Shown here: positions 7,889-16,677 of the stretch, piece after piece
Layout of the letters: each line of letters starts with the position of its first letter
Numbering within the stretch: position 1 is the first letter of the stretch
Source: VGBV01 sp963813725
GTDB lineage: Bacteria > Actinomycetota > Thermoleophilia > Solirubrobacterales > 70-9
Assembly (NCBI GenBank): GCA_963813725.1
Contig: CAWFAI010000008.1
Location: 124,001 to 188,000, forward strand
DNA: 64,000 bases
Direction of reading: 5' to 3'
Translations under genes and position numbers: made by a program
Notes under the pieces: generated by a model
Seen by the model: only the letters and a program-made list of their open reading frames with translations
Told to the model about the DNA's origin: nothing
Databases searched by the model: none

Positions 7889-8611
7889 ATGGCCCTGATC
7901 CCCTTCGTACAGCTCGAGTTCGCCGGCTTGATCGGCTTGCCCGAGGGGCGGTACCTGGCGCGGGATGAGGCCGGCGACCGGGTGCTCGTCGTGCAGGCCT
8001 TCGGCGCCCCGAAGCCGCCCGGGCGGCTGGCCCCGCGGGCGCGGCCGGTGGACCCCGACGAGGAGGAGGTGGTCCCCGTCAGCCGCGTCACGGTGGCTCT
8101 CCCACAGCGCTTCGAGGCTGATGCCGAGGCCGAGGGGTGGCTGCAGGAAACGGCCGGGGATGCCGAGCGACGCAGCGCCGAGGTGCGAGCGGCCACCCGC
8201 CTCGTGAACCGGGCCCTGAACGCGCTGCGGGCCGGAGCCCGCGATCCGCTCGTTCAAGACGTCGGCGCGACCAGGGCGCTGGCTATCCGGATCGGCTTCG
8301 GGGACGGGGACGAGATCGCCGACGGTCGCTGGCGCCAGGCGCGGGAGCTGGCGCGGCCGCGGCCCGGGCGGTTGGACGACGTGGACCCGCAGGAGCGGGT
8401 GGCGGCCGTCCTCTCCGGCCGCGAGGACGTCCACCCGGCCGAGACCCTGCTGGAGCGGGCTCGACTCGACGTCCAGCAGGGCCGCGTCGAGGAGGCCCGC
8501 TACGGCCTGCGCGCTGCGCGCACGGCGCTTGACGACCTGCCGGAGGAGGCGCCCGCGAAGCTCGGCGAGCGCATCGACGAGGCGGAGCGGTCCCTGGATC
8601 GCGTCAGCTGA
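7889..8611 (+). CDS. Hypothetical cytoplasmic protein, possibly conserved in Thermoleophilia
   Basis: 240-residue soluble protein without signal peptide or membrane segment. The N-terminal 70 residues are beta-rich (FVQLEFAGLIGLPEGRYL, then DRVLVVQAFGAPKPPGR). The rest is charged and helical, with a central acidic GFGDGDEIADGRW segment and a C-terminal tetratricopeptide-like helical pair (AETLLERARLDVQQGRVEEARYGL). The name of its family is not known to me. Start ATG 7889 lies 57 bases after the cell-wall enzyme, so co-transcription is possible. It converges on the RTX gene. Confidence 0.72.
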   Translation: MALIPFVQLEFAGLIGLPEGRYLARDEAGDRVLVVQAFGAPKPPGRLAPRARPVDPDEEEVVPVSRVTVALPQRFEADAEAEGWLQETAGDAERRSAEVRAATRLVNRALNALRAGARDPLVQDVGATRALAIRIGFGDGDEIADGRWRQARELARPRPGRLDDVDPQERVAAVLSGREDVHPAETLLERARLDVQQGRVEEARYGLRAARTALDDLPEEAPAKLGERIDEAERSLDRVS

Positions 8612-8656
8612 GGGCGAAGCGCCGCTCGGGCGCGAGGCCGGCGGCCTTGCCGCACC

Positions 8657-10297
8657 TCAGCAGCTGGACTTGGTCGCCGTGCGATCTGGGCAGCTGTCGT
8701 TGCCGCCGTCGCCGCGGAGCTCGTCGCGGCCGGCCCGCCCGTGGATCCAGTCGTTGCCCTCGCGGCCGACCACCAGGTCGACTCCGCCGTTGCCGTTGAG
8801 GATGTCGTTGTTGCGGGTGCCCTCCAGGACCTCCAGGTCGTTCTGGATCCTGGTGGGGGTGCAGCCGCCCGCGCCGCGCCGGACGGCGGTGCCACCGAGC
8901 CTGGCTCTGACGCCCGCGCCCTCGCTGGCCTGGGCGAAGCCGGCGACGTCCGCGCCGCCTCCGCCGCCGTCATAGACGTGGCCGGCGCAGGCGTCGTCGG
9001 TGGCGAGGTTGTCGTTCCCGCCGCCGCCGACCAGCAGGTCGCCGCCGCCCGGGCGGCCCGCGAGGGCATCGTCGCCCTTGCCGCCGATCAGCTTGTCCGA
9101 CCCCGTCAGGCCGGGGAAGAGCACGTCGGCTGCGGGGCCGCCGGTCAGCACGTCGTTGCCGGGGCCGCCGTCGCCCTTGACGCCGGTGGTGGAGGAGAGG
9201 CCGCCGCCCACGCTGAGCGTGTCGTTGCCGTCGCCGCCCCACAGCAGCACGTATCCGAACTCATAGCTGGGCCGCGGGCAGACCACCCCCGAGCCCGAGG
9301 GCGAACAGCCGGGTCCCGGCGTGACCGAGCCCGAGATCTGCAGCGCTCCCCCGCTCTGGCTGACGGTGACGTTGTCCGAGGAACCCCCGCCAAAGACGAC
9401 CACGCCCGGGTCGGGGCTGTCGGGGTTGGCGACGTAGGCCGTCGGGGGCGCTCCCACGTTCCCCGGGCAGGTCTCGCTGCTGAAGCCGATGCAATCATCG
9501 CCGCCCCCGAGGCCGCGGACGTAGCCGCCGCCGGCGCCCGTGAGCTCGTCCTCGAAGATCGAGCCGATCAGGTTCTCGATTCCCGACAGCCGCTCCTGGG
9601 AGTCATCCCCCCGGGAGCTGCCGGCGGGAATGCTGACGTCGACCCCGTCGCGGGTCGGATGCGGGCCGGGCGGCGTCGCCGTGGCGAAGCTGGCCGTGTC
9701 GTCACCCGCCTCGCCGAAGTACTTGTCCTGGTTCGTGTCGCCGCGCAGCCAGTCGTTGCCGGCTCCCGCGCTGAGCTTGTCGGTCCCCTGTCCGCCGACC
9801 AGCAGGTCGTCGCCGGAGTCGCCGAAGATCTTGTCGTCCTGGATCTCGCCGAAGATCCGGTCGTTGCCGGAGCCGCCGCGGATGCGCTCGCCGCCGCCGC
9901 CGCCGACCACGATGTCGTTCCCGCCGGCGGCCCACACCTTGCCCGACCCGGGACCCTCGTCGAGGTAGTCCTCGCCGGCGCCGCCGTAGACCTTGTCGCG
10001 ACCTGTGCCCGAGAAGATGCGGTCGTTGCCGGGGCCGCCGCAGATGATGTCCTTGTTGCGCTTGGAGATGATCAGATCGTCGCCCGCCCCGCCGACGATC
10101 ACCTGCACGCCGTGCTTGTCGGACTTGAGCACGTTGTCGCCGCCGCCACCCACGACGTCCGCCTTGCGGCCGCCACAGCGCGCCGCGTCGGCCTGTGCCG
10201 GGCCGATGCTCCAGAGCAGGAACAGGCCGAGCGCGGCCAGGCCGAACGCCCGGGTCAGCCTCTTCGTGTTGCCGCTGTGGAGTGAGAGTCCCGACAT
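8657..10297 (-). CDS. Secreted RTX-type calcium-binding repeat protein
   Basis: About 546 residues. A signal peptide (hydrophobic AFGLAALGLFLLWSIGPAQA) is followed by two blocks of RTX nonapeptides of the GGxGxDxUx type, about residues 50-215 and 345-540 (for example GGAGDDLII, GGPGNDRIF, GGKGDDALA). The blocks are separated by a beta-rich spacer of some 110 residues. RTX repeats fold into a calcium-loaded beta-roll outside the cell. No catalytic domain is visible, so it may be structural or adhesive. It has a Sec signal and no type I secretion genes nearby. ATG 10297 is preferred; an in-frame GTG at 10312 is an alternative, and the AAGGAG lies only 2 bases before the ATG, so the start is uncertain. 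Confidence 0.85.
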   Translation of the reverse strand: MSGLSLHSGNTKRLTRAFGLAALGLFLLWSIGPAQADAARCGGRKADVVGGGGDNVLKSDKHGVQVIVGGAGDDLIISKRNKDIICGGPGNDRIFSGTGRDKVYGGAGEDYLDEGPGSGKVWAAGGNDIVVGGGGGERIRGGSGNDRIFGEIQDDKIFGDSGDDLLVGGQGTDKLSAGAGNDWLRGDTNQDKYFGEAGDDTASFATATPPGPHPTRDGVDVSIPAGSSRGDDSQERLSGIENLIGSIFEDELTGAGGGYVRGLGGGDDCIGFSSETCPGNVGAPPTAYVANPDSPDPGVVVFGGGSSDNVTVSQSGGALQISGSVTPGPGCSPSGSGVVCPRPSYEFGYVLLWGGDGNDTLSVGGGLSSTTGVKGDGGPGNDVLTGGPAADVLFPGLTGSDKLIGGKGDDALAGRPGGGDLLVGGGGNDNLATDDACAGHVYDGGGGGADVAGFAQASEGAGVRARLGGTAVRRGAGGCTPTRIQNDLEVLEGTRNNDILNGNGGVDLVVGREGNDWIHGRAGRDELRGDGGNDSCPDRTATKSSC

Positions 10298-10425
10298 AGC
10301 TCCTTGAAGCACCGAAAATTGAACAGAGTTTTGCTCCTGCTGCCCAATCGGCTTCGGGCCAGACTTCCTTTACTGCCCAGATCCCGCTTGGGCGCCGCGA
10401 TCACGGCGCAGGGCCTCCGGCCAGC

Positions 10426-11202
10426 CTAGGAGAGAGCGTCGACGGCCTCGAGCAGCGAGGGCAGATCGTCGGCGACGTCGCCCTCCAGGCGAACCGCGGC
10501 GGCGCCGTCGTACGGGGTCGGCCCCTTGGTGACGATCGCAACCTCGCCCCCGTCGGCCATCGTCACCGCGGGCAGCCCAGCGACGGGATAGACCTCCAGC
10601 GAGGACCCCACGCACAGCAGCACGTCGGCCCGCGCCGCGAGCGCCTCGGCCTCGGCCATCGCGTCGGCGGGCAGCAGCTCGCCGAACAGGACCACGTCTG
10701 GCTTCACCAGGCTGGTGCAGGCGGCGCAGACGGCCACCCCCTCCTGATCGAACAGGGCCTCCACGGCCGCGAGCTCGTAGCGGGCGTCGCAGGCCTGGCA
10801 GCTGGCCGAGCCGATCGAGCCGTGCACCTCGATCACGCGCTGGGAGCCGGCCTTGGTGTGGAGCATGTCGATGTTCTGCGTCACCACGGCCTCCAGCATC
10901 CCTCGGCGCTCGAGCTCGGCCAGCGCCTCGTGTGCCGGGTTGGGCTCGACGCCCCCGAGCCCAGCCAGGCGGGGCCGGTAGAAGCTCCAGAAGCGGGCCG
11001 GCTCGCGCCGGAAGGAGTCGATGTGGGCGACCTCCATCGGGTCGACCTTCTCCCACAGCCCCTCTCCCGGCGTCCTGAAGTCAGGGATCCCGGACGGCAC
11101 CGAAATCCCCGCTCCCGTCAGCGCAACCGTGCACTCGCTTTCGTGGAGCAGCTGGGCGAGTCTTTCGACCGCGCTTGTGGCCGCCCCGACCGACGGCCTC
11201 AC
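10426..11202 (-). CDS. SIR2-family NAD-dependent protein deacylase
   Basis: 258-residue sirtuin that removes acyl groups from lysines using NAD+. Visible motifs are TGAGISVPSGIPDFR (NAD-binding GAGxSxxxGIPDFR), VTQNIDMLH (catalytic-site QNxDxLH), EVHGS with the general-base histidine, two zinc cysteine pairs (CQAC and CAAC), KPDVVLFGE and GSSLEVYP. The Y/R pair diagnostic of class III desuccinylases is not obvious at SFYRPRL, so the acyl preference is open. The start is GTG 11202, which overlaps the TGA of the beta-oxidation gene by four bases (GTGA). The two proteins are thus translationally coupled, suggesting the sirtuin regulates fatty-acid oxidation enzymes by deacylation (inference). 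Confidence 0.9.
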   Translation of the reverse strand: MRPSVGAATSAVERLAQLLHESECTVALTGAGISVPSGIPDFRTPGEGLWEKVDPMEVAHIDSFRREPARFWSFYRPRLAGLGGVEPNPAHEALAELERRGMLEAVVTQNIDMLHTKAGSQRVIEVHGSIGSASCQACDARYELAAVEALFDQEGVAVCAACTSLVKPDVVLFGELLPADAMAEAEALAARADVLLCVGSSLEVYPVAGLPAVTMADGGEVAIVTKGPTPYDGAAAVRLEGDVADDLPSLLEAVDALS

Positions 11203-13205
11203 TTGCCTTTCCAGTTCGCGCGCCGCTTCTGCAGGAACGCCGCGATCCCCTCGCGCCCGTCCTCGGAGAGGAAGACCTTCGCGAAGCCCTCCTTCTCGGC
11301 CGCGATGCCCTCGTCCAGGTCGCCCTTGTGCGAGACGAGCTTCACCTGCTCGACCGCCAGGGGCGCCTGCCCGGCGAGCTTGCGCGCCCACGAGATCGCG
11401 GCGTCGAGCAGCTCTTCGTCGGGGACCAGGTCGTCGGCGAGGCCCCAGTCGTGGGCCTCCTTGGCGAGCACGGCGTCGCCGGTCAGGTTCATCTCCAGCG
11501 CCTTCGAGGGGCCGACCAGGCGCGCCAGGCGCTGGGTGCCGCCGAAGCCGGGAATGATCCCGAGGTTGATCTCGGGCTGGCCGAACACGGCCGACTCGGC
11601 CGCGATCCGGAAGTCGCAGGCCATCGCCAGCTCGCAGCCGCCGCCATAGGCGATCGCGTTGACCGCGGCGACCGTCGAGATGCTCGACTGGCCCAGCTCA
11701 CGCAGCAGCGCGTGGCCGTTGTCGATCAGCTCGGCGCCCTTCTCGGGGCTGTCCATCTTCGTGAACGCCTTGATGTCGGCCCCAGCCGAGTAGACGACCG
11801 GCAGCGAGCTGTAGATCACCATCGCCTTGATCTCGTCGTCGGCCTTGACCTGCTCCCAGACCTTGCCGAGGCCGGCGATCACGTCTGGCGAGATCGCGTT
11901 CATCGGCGGGTTCGCGAGCCAGGCGATCGCGACGCCGTGATCGCGCTTCTCGAGCTTGACCGCGCCGTCGCCCTCGCCCTGCGGATAGGCGTAGAAGCCC
12001 TGGCCCGACTTCAGGCCCAATCGCCCCTGGGCGACGAGGCGCTTCAGGATCCGCGGCGGCGCGAAGCGCTCACCGTGGGATGACTCGTGCTTTTCGAGCT
12101 TCTCGAGCATGGTGTCGAGTCCCTCGAGGTCGGCCTTCCAGAACGGCGGGAACAGCCCGCGCCGCGGGTCCAGGCCGGCGCCGGCCATCATCCCGAGGTC
12201 GATCTCGCGAACGGTCGAGACGTCCTCCTCCAGCAGCTTGCAGGCCTCGACCAGCGACTTGAGGACGAAGAGATCGGCGAGCTCCTCGCCGGTCTTCTCG
12301 TCGAGGTCGGCGTCGCCCTCGACGTTCGGCTCGCCGTCCCTGTAGAGCCCCTCGCCGCCGGACTTGGCGCCGAGCTTGCCTTCGGCGACGAGCTTCTGCA
12401 TGCCCTTGTGGACGTAGAAGGAGTCGCCGTAGGACTCGTTCAAGTACTCGGCGACGTGCAGGACGGTGTCGAGTCCGAGCATGTCGATGAGGACGAACGG
12501 TCCCATCGGGGACACGTTCGAGCCCGCGACCGCCTCGTCGATCTTCTTGATCGAGAGACCGCGCTCCTCCTGGACGCGCCAGATCTCGCTGGCCGCGGAG
12601 TTCAGCACCCGGTTGACCACGAACCCCGGCACCTCCTTGCAGGTGATCCCCTGCTTGCGGATCGCCTGGGCGAAGTTGAAGGCGGTCGTGAGCGTCTCGC
12701 GCGAGGTGTCCTCGCCGGCGACGATCTCGACGAGCGGCATCACCGACGCCGGGTAGAAGAAGTGGAAGCCGACGACCTTGCCGGGCCGCAGGGTCTGGCG
12801 ACCCATCTCGGTGATCGACAGAGACGAGGTGTTGGAGGCGAGGATGGCGTGCCCGGGCGTCGCCTCGTCGAGCTCGGCGTAGACGGCCTTCTTGATCTCC
12901 ATCTTCTCGGGCACCGCCTCGACCACGATGTCGACGTCCCCGAACTCGTCGTAGGTGGTGGTGGCCGTGATCCGGCCCATCACCTCGTCCAGGCGCGCGT
13001 CGGCGGCCTCCTGGGTCAGCTTCTCCTTCTTGACCAGGCCGTCGAGCTGGCTCTTGGTCACCTCCCGGGACTTCTCCAATGCTTTGTCGACGAACTCCTG
13101 CTTCACGTCCTTGACGACTACCGGGATGTCGGCGGCGGCGATCGTCTGCGCGATCTCGCCCCCCATGGTGCCGCCGCCGAGCACGGCGGCCTTGAAGACG
13201 AACAT
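11199..13205 (-). CDS. Bifunctional 3-hydroxyacyl-CoA dehydrogenase / enoyl-CoA hydratase, reverse domain order
   Basis: 668-residue cytoplasmic beta-oxidation enzyme. The N-terminal part is NAD-binding 3-hydroxyacyl-CoA dehydrogenase (LGGGTMGG at about 9-16; catalytic H and E in FHFFYPASVMPLVEIV), followed by two helical C-domains (about 190-390). The C-terminal part, from about 405, is a crotonase with oxyanion motifs SAGADIKAF and AYGGGCEL and both catalytic glutamates (GGGCELAMACD, GQPEINLG). Classical FadB/FadJ carry the crotonase first; here the order is reversed, as in some archaeal crotonyl-CoA hydratase/3-hydroxybutyryl-CoA dehydrogenases. ATG 13205 follows GGAGGAA at 8 bases. It is coupled by GTGA overlap to the sirtuin. 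Confidence 0.92.
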   Translation of the reverse strand: MFVFKAAVLGGGTMGGEIAQTIAAADIPVVVKDVKQEFVDKALEKSREVTKSQLDGLVKKEKLTQEAADARLDEVMGRITATTTYDEFGDVDIVVEAVPEKMEIKKAVYAELDEATPGHAILASNTSSLSITEMGRQTLRPGKVVGFHFFYPASVMPLVEIVAGEDTSRETLTTAFNFAQAIRKQGITCKEVPGFVVNRVLNSAASEIWRVQEERGLSIKKIDEAVAGSNVSPMGPFVLIDMLGLDTVLHVAEYLNESYGDSFYVHKGMQKLVAEGKLGAKSGGEGLYRDGEPNVEGDADLDEKTGEELADLFVLKSLVEACKLLEEDVSTVREIDLGMMAGAGLDPRRGLFPPFWKADLEGLDTMLEKLEKHESSHGERFAPPRILKRLVAQGRLGLKSGQGFYAYPQGEGDGAVKLEKRDHGVAIAWLANPPMNAISPDVIAGLGKVWEQVKADDEIKAMVIYSSLPVVYSAGADIKAFTKMDSPEKGAELIDNGHALLRELGQSSISTVAAVNAIAYGGGCELAMACDFRIAAESAVFGQPEINLGIIPGFGGTQRLARLVGPSKALEMNLTGDAVLAKEAHDWGLADDLVPDEELLDAAISWARKLAGQAPLAVEQVKLVSHKGDLDEGIAAEKEGFAKVFLSEDGREGIAAFLQKRRANWKGK

Positions 13206-13295
13206 GGAAGAGGTTCCTCCGAAGGTCGGTTGGCCGGGGAAGGCTAGCCGCCCGGCACGAAAGCCGCGCCGTCGCCGGGCGACATACTTGGGACG

Positions 13296-13762
13296 GTGAC
13301 CAGCGCCCCCGAAGTGAGAGCGGCGAAGGCCGAGGACGCCTCCGAGCTGGCGCGCCTGTTCACCGATTTCAACACGGAGTTCGGTGAGCCGACTCCGGCG
13401 TCCGAGGTCGTCGAGCCGCGGGTCCGCGAGCACATCGCCGGCTCGCACTCGACCTTCCTGCTGGTGGGCGAGGGCCCCGACGGCTTCGCCCAGCTGCGCT
13501 ACCGCCCCTCGCTCTACATCGAGGGGCTCGAAGCGCACCTCCAGGAGCTCTACGTGGTGCCGGGGTTGAGGGGCCGGGGGCTGGGCCGCGCCCTGCTGGA
13601 GGCGGCGATGGAGGAGGCTCGCGCCGCCGGGGCCGGCTACATCGACCTCGGCACCAGCGAGGACGACACCGCCGCCCGCGGGCTGTACGAGAGCCTGGGC
13701 TTCACCAATCGCGAGGGCGCCCCGACGGACCGGTGATGTACGTCTACGAGCGCGAGCTCTGA
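13296..13762 (+). CDS. GNAT N-acetyltransferase, last 15 codons frameshifted
   Basis: GNAT-family acetyltransferase using acetyl-CoA. The core is clear: acetyl-CoA loop VPGLRGRGLGRALL, then AGAGYIDLGTSEDD and ARGLYESLGF. The open frame stops at TGA 13736 after REGAPTDR. One base later in phase, the sequence reads PDGPVMYVYEREL and stops at 13762, which is the usual GNAT ending. Adding one C to the CCCC run near 13720 would restore it. The gene is therefore annotated to 13762 and the break is probably a consensus error. Start is GTG 13296, divergent from the beta-oxidation gene with a 90-base gap. Substrate unknown. Confidence 0.82.
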
Positions 13763-13772
13763 AGCGCCGCGC

Positions 13773-14175
13773 TCAAAGCGTCACGGGGGCCGACTTGACC
13801 GCGCGGCAGTGGAACGTGACCTTCTTTCCCTTCTTCGTTCCCTTCCTCGTCGCGTTCTCGACATCCGCGAAGTAGGTCCCGGCGCCGAGCTGGATCGTGA
13901 CCAGCCAGCGCCCCTTGGCGTCGGTCTTGGCGTTGCCCAATGACTTTCCGCTGGCGCTGGAGCGCAGCTTCACCTGCCGCCCCTTCCTGCACTCCGAGCG
14001 AGGCGAGTGCACCGAGCCGGAAACCGAGTCGGCGTCGACGATCAGCTTGCCGGCGGTGGTGGCGACCTTCTTGGGCTTGCCGGCGCCGCCGGGCGCGGCG
14101 CAACAGCGCGCATGCCAACAGGGCACCGATCAGGGCCAGGATCAGCCGGGAAGATCGACTTCGGGCCCTGGTCAT
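13773..14175 (-). CDS. Small secreted beta-sandwich protein, frameshifted after the signal peptide
   Basis: Two overlapping reading phases make one sensible protein of about 133 residues. Codons from ATG 14175 give a signal peptide (RLILALIGALLACALL). The phase from about 14099 gives AAPGGAGKPKKVATTAGKL and a secreted domain ending at 13773, with two cysteines, a KTDAKGRWLVTIQLGAGTYF strand pair and NATRKGTKKGKK. Removing one C at about 14100 joins them as ALL-AAPGG, a normal signal-peptidase site. The domain looks like a small carboxypeptidase-regulatory or Ig-like sandwich, but the family is not certain. Function unknown. Confidence 0.68.
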
Positions 14176-14189
14176 CGGCCCACCCTACC

Positions 14190-14663
14190 TCAGCGCCCGT
14201 AGACCTCGTCCTTGATCAGCGTCACCGAGCGGACCACCGAGTCCAGGAACGGCTCGACGTCGGTCAGCAGCCGTTTGTACTCGCGCCGGCCCTTGGCGGT
14301 GATCGAGTAGTAGCGGCGGGTGCGGCGGTCGGGCAGCTCCCAGCGGCCCTCGACCAGCCCGTCCTGCTCCATCGTGCGCAGCAGCGGGTACATCGTGTTG
14401 GGGTTGACCGAGATCACGCCCTGGGTCATCTCCTCGATCTCCTCGATCAACCTGTTGCCGTAGGTCGGCTCCCTGGCGACCAGGTGCAGGACCAGCAGCG
14501 GGAACACGTCGCGACGGCGGATCTCGCCGCCGAACACGTCGGAGGGGCGCCCGCCCCGCCGCGCCGTGCGCTTGCGCTCACGCGCCGCCTCCTCTCCGGC
14601 CCGCGCCGCCTCGGCGACGGCCTCGGAGACGGGCTTCGACGCGGGCTTCCGCTGCTCCGCCAC
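14190..14663 (-). CDS. PadR-family transcriptional regulator
   Basis: 157-residue winged-helix regulator. After a basic, disordered lead of about 50 residues comes the PadR domain: RRRDVFPLLVLHLVAREPTYG, EEIEEMTQGVISVNPNTMYPLL (recognition helix) and GLVEGRWELP...RRYYSITAKGRREY (wing). It is a short subfamily-2-like PadR ending in a helical dimerisation segment. PadR proteins usually repress their own gene and neighbouring transport or stress genes. A CTTA-N4-TAAG inverted repeat lies 21 bases upstream (14684-14695). The target genes cannot be assigned; the neighbours are a secreted protein downstream and an acyl-CoA dehydrogenase upstream. Confidence 0.88.
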   Translation of the reverse strand: MAEQRKPASKPVSEAVAEAARAGEEAARERKRTARRGGRPSDVFGGEIRRRDVFPLLVLHLVAREPTYGNRLIEEIEEMTQGVISVNPNTMYPLLRTMEQDGLVEGRWELPDRRTRRYYSITAKGRREYKRLLTDVEPFLDSVVRSVTLIKDEVYGR

Positions 14664-14683
14664 GGGGCGAGTGTACGCCGCTA

Positions 14684-14695
14684 CTTACGACTAAG
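14684..14695. promoter_or_regulatory. Candidate PadR operator
   Basis: CTTA-CGAC-TAAG inverted repeat in an unusually AT-rich patch about 20 bases upstream of the padR-type gene's start, where autorepression would be expected. The half-sites are short, so this is tentative. Confidence 0.3.
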
Positions 14696-14738
14696 CAGGT
14701 TCGCGGGTAACTGCTGGCCCTCGTCGAAGCAGGATGGC

Positions 14739-14756
14739 CCCCGGCGAGGGCCGGGG
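14739..14756 (-). terminator. Hairpin downstream of the acyl-CoA dehydrogenase gene
   Basis: CCCCGGC and GCCGGGG form a perfect 7-bp stem with a 4-base loop, 33 bases after the stop codon of the acyl-CoA dehydrogenase. There is no T-tract, as is common for actinobacterial terminators. A larger GGCCCTCG/CGAGGGCC pairing overlaps it. Confidence 0.5.
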
Positions 14757-14788
14757 CGCCTGGGGAGGGATCTTTGTGAGGGCGAGGC

Positions 14789-16034
14789 CTAGGCGGTGGC
14801 CTTGGCCTGCTCGGCCTCGGCGGCGGTGCCGTTCTCAGATGCCTTCGCCTTCTCCCTCGCGGCCTTCGCCTCGGGGGTCTCCTCGTCGGCCTGGCGGCCC
14901 ATCAGGATCTCCTTGGCGATGACCAGGCGCTGGATCTGCGAGGTGCCCTCGTAGAGCTGCATGATCTTCGCGTCGCGCATCAGCTTCTCGACGGGGTACT
15001 CCTTGATGAAGCCGTAGCCGCCGTAGACCTGGACGGCGTCCGTGGCGACCTCCATCGCGGAGTCGGCGGCGAAGCGCTTCGCGTGCGAGGCGGCGAGCGT
15101 GTTGCGCTTGCCCTGGTCGAGCAGCACGCCGGACTGCCAGACGAGCAGCCTGGCGGCCTCGACCTTGGTCGCCATGTCGGCGATCATGAAGGCGACCGCC
15201 TGGTGCATGGCGATCGGGACGCCGAACTGGACGCGCTCCTTGGCGTACTCGCGAGGCGAACTCGAGCGCCGCCTGGGCGATGCCCACCGCCATCGCCGAG
15301 ACGCCGGGGCGGGTGCGGTCGAGCGTCATCATCGCCAGCTTGAAGCCGTGGTTCTCCTCGCCCAGCAGGTTGGCGACGGGGACCTCGGTCTCGTTGAAGG
15401 TGATCGTGGCGGTGTTGGAGGCGCGCTGGCCGAGCTTGTCCTCCTTCTTGTCCACGGTCACCGTGTCGTCCTTGGGGACGACGAAGGCGGAGATGCCGCG
15501 GTGGCCGGCGTCCTTGTCGGTCTTGGCGTAGACCGTGAACCAGTCGGCGTAGCCGCCGTTGGTGATGAAGCACTTGGAGCCGTTGATGACGTACTTGTCG
15601 CCCTTCTTCCCGGCGGTGGTCTTCATGCCCGAGACGTCACTGCCCGCGTCGGGCTCGGTCAGGCAGAAGGAGGCCAGCTTGGGGGCCTCGGTCAGCATGC
15701 CGAGGTACTGCTTCTTGATCTCCTCGGAGCCGCCGAGCATCACCGGGGTCGCGGCGAGGCCGTTGGCCATCAGCGAGGTGCCGATGCCCGAGCAGCCCCA
15801 GCCCATCTCCTCCTCGATCAGGCAGCCCGAGAGGTAGTCCAGCTCGGCGCCGCCGTACTCCTCGGCGATGTGGGTGTTCATGAGGCCGATCTCCCAGGCC
15901 TTCTCGACGATCTCCTGGGGCCAGGTCCCCTCCTTGTCGAACTCCCATGCGACCTTGCGGATGTCCTTCTCGGCGAAGCTGTGGGCGAGCTCGCGGAGGT
16001 CCTTCTGCTCGTCGGTGAGGGTCAGATCGACCAC
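14789..16034 (-). CDS. Acyl-CoA dehydrogenase, one frameshift near 15254
   Basis: FAD-dependent acyl-CoA dehydrogenase for the first step of beta-oxidation, about 414 residues once repaired. N-terminal DLTLTDEQKDLRELAHSFAE, LTEPDAGSDVSGMKT (FAD/substrate loop) and FITNGGYADWFTVYAKT are in one phase. REYAKERVQFGVPI, VYGGYGFIKEYPVEKLMRDAKI (family signature 2) and YEGTSQIQRLVIAKEI are in another. The break is at 15254, where one extra T separates EFA from REYAKER. Everything else is intact, so a consensus error is likely. The C-terminus has an extra acidic/Lys-rich tail of about 30 residues. GTG 16034 follows AAGGAG at 8 bases. A TetR-type operator lies upstream at 16107-16127. Confidence 0.88.
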
Positions 16035-16106
16035 TGATCGTGCTCCTTGTCTCGAAGGTCTTGGCGGCGCCGGCCCCTGTCGGACCTGTCGGGCGCGGAA
16101 ACCGAT

Positions 16107-16127
16107 TGACTGGTCAGTCAGCCAGTC
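16107..16127. promoter_or_regulatory. TetR-type palindromic operator upstream of the acyl-CoA dehydrogenase
   Basis: TGACTG-GT-CAGTCA (16107-16120) is an inverted repeat with a 2-base centre, and GACTGG at 16108-16113 is mirrored by CCAGTC at 16122-16127. Such overlapping GACTGGTCAGTC-like palindromes are typical of TetR-family fatty-acid-degradation repressors in actinobacteria. It lies between the divergent acyl-CoA dehydrogenase (start 16034) and the small membrane gene (start 16157), so it could control both. No TetR gene is in the window. Confidence 0.6.
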
Positions 16128-16156
16128 CGCAAAGAGTACCGGATTAGCCTGTGGGC

Positions 16157-16628
16157 ATGCCGATTGTGGCCGAGATCGACGCGGGCACGATCCTGATCCT
16201 GATCGTGCTGGCCGCGCTGCCCGTCGGGGCGGTCGTCTTCGCGCTCGGCGCGGGCAACGCGCTGAAGCAGATCGGCAAGGGCGACCTCTCGATCGAGCCC
16301 GAGATGCCGGCGGCAGGCCCGGGCGGGGGCCTCCCCCAGGTCTCCGCCGAGGTGCGCGAGGAGGAGATCCGCCAGATGGTGCAGGCGCGCTCGGACCGCG
16401 CCGAGGCCCGGGGCGAGAGCCCGATCGACGTGGATGCCGAGGTGGAGAGGCTGCTGGCGCCCGAGCAGCGGGGTCCCCTCCCTGGGCGGGGACGCCGAGC
16501 TTCGCGAGGAGGTGCGCCAACTGGTGGTGGCGCGGAACGAGCGGCGCGTCCGCCAGGGCAAGGAGGAGCTGGACGTGGATGCCGAGGTCGAGCGCCAGCT
16601 CCGCGAGCTCGAGAACCTGGGTCAGTGA
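16157..16628 (+). CDS. Small membrane-anchored protein with duplicated helical repeat, one frameshift
   Basis: About 156 residues once repaired. One N-terminal membrane segment (TILILIVLAALPVGAVVFAL) is followed by a cytoplasmic tail with two copies of a helical unit: EVREEEIRQMVQARSDRAEA...DVDAEVERLL and, after the frameshift, ELREEVRQLVVARNERRVRQ...DVDAEVERQL. The phase changes in the CCCC run at 16475-16478; removing one C gives EQRGPSLGGDAELREEV. The duplicated unit resembles segments found in many actinobacterial small membrane proteins of unknown role. Start ATG 16157 lies 30 bases from the TetR-type operator. Confidence 0.7.
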
Positions 16629-16677
16629 GAGCTCGCGAGGCGTGCCCGGGCGCGAGGGCGGGTATAGATTTCCGGCG

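Noticed and set aside
8657..10297. Repetitive GC-rich tract, considered as a DNA repeat array
   Set aside because: The periodicity is that of RTX nonapeptides in one long open frame with a signal peptide.
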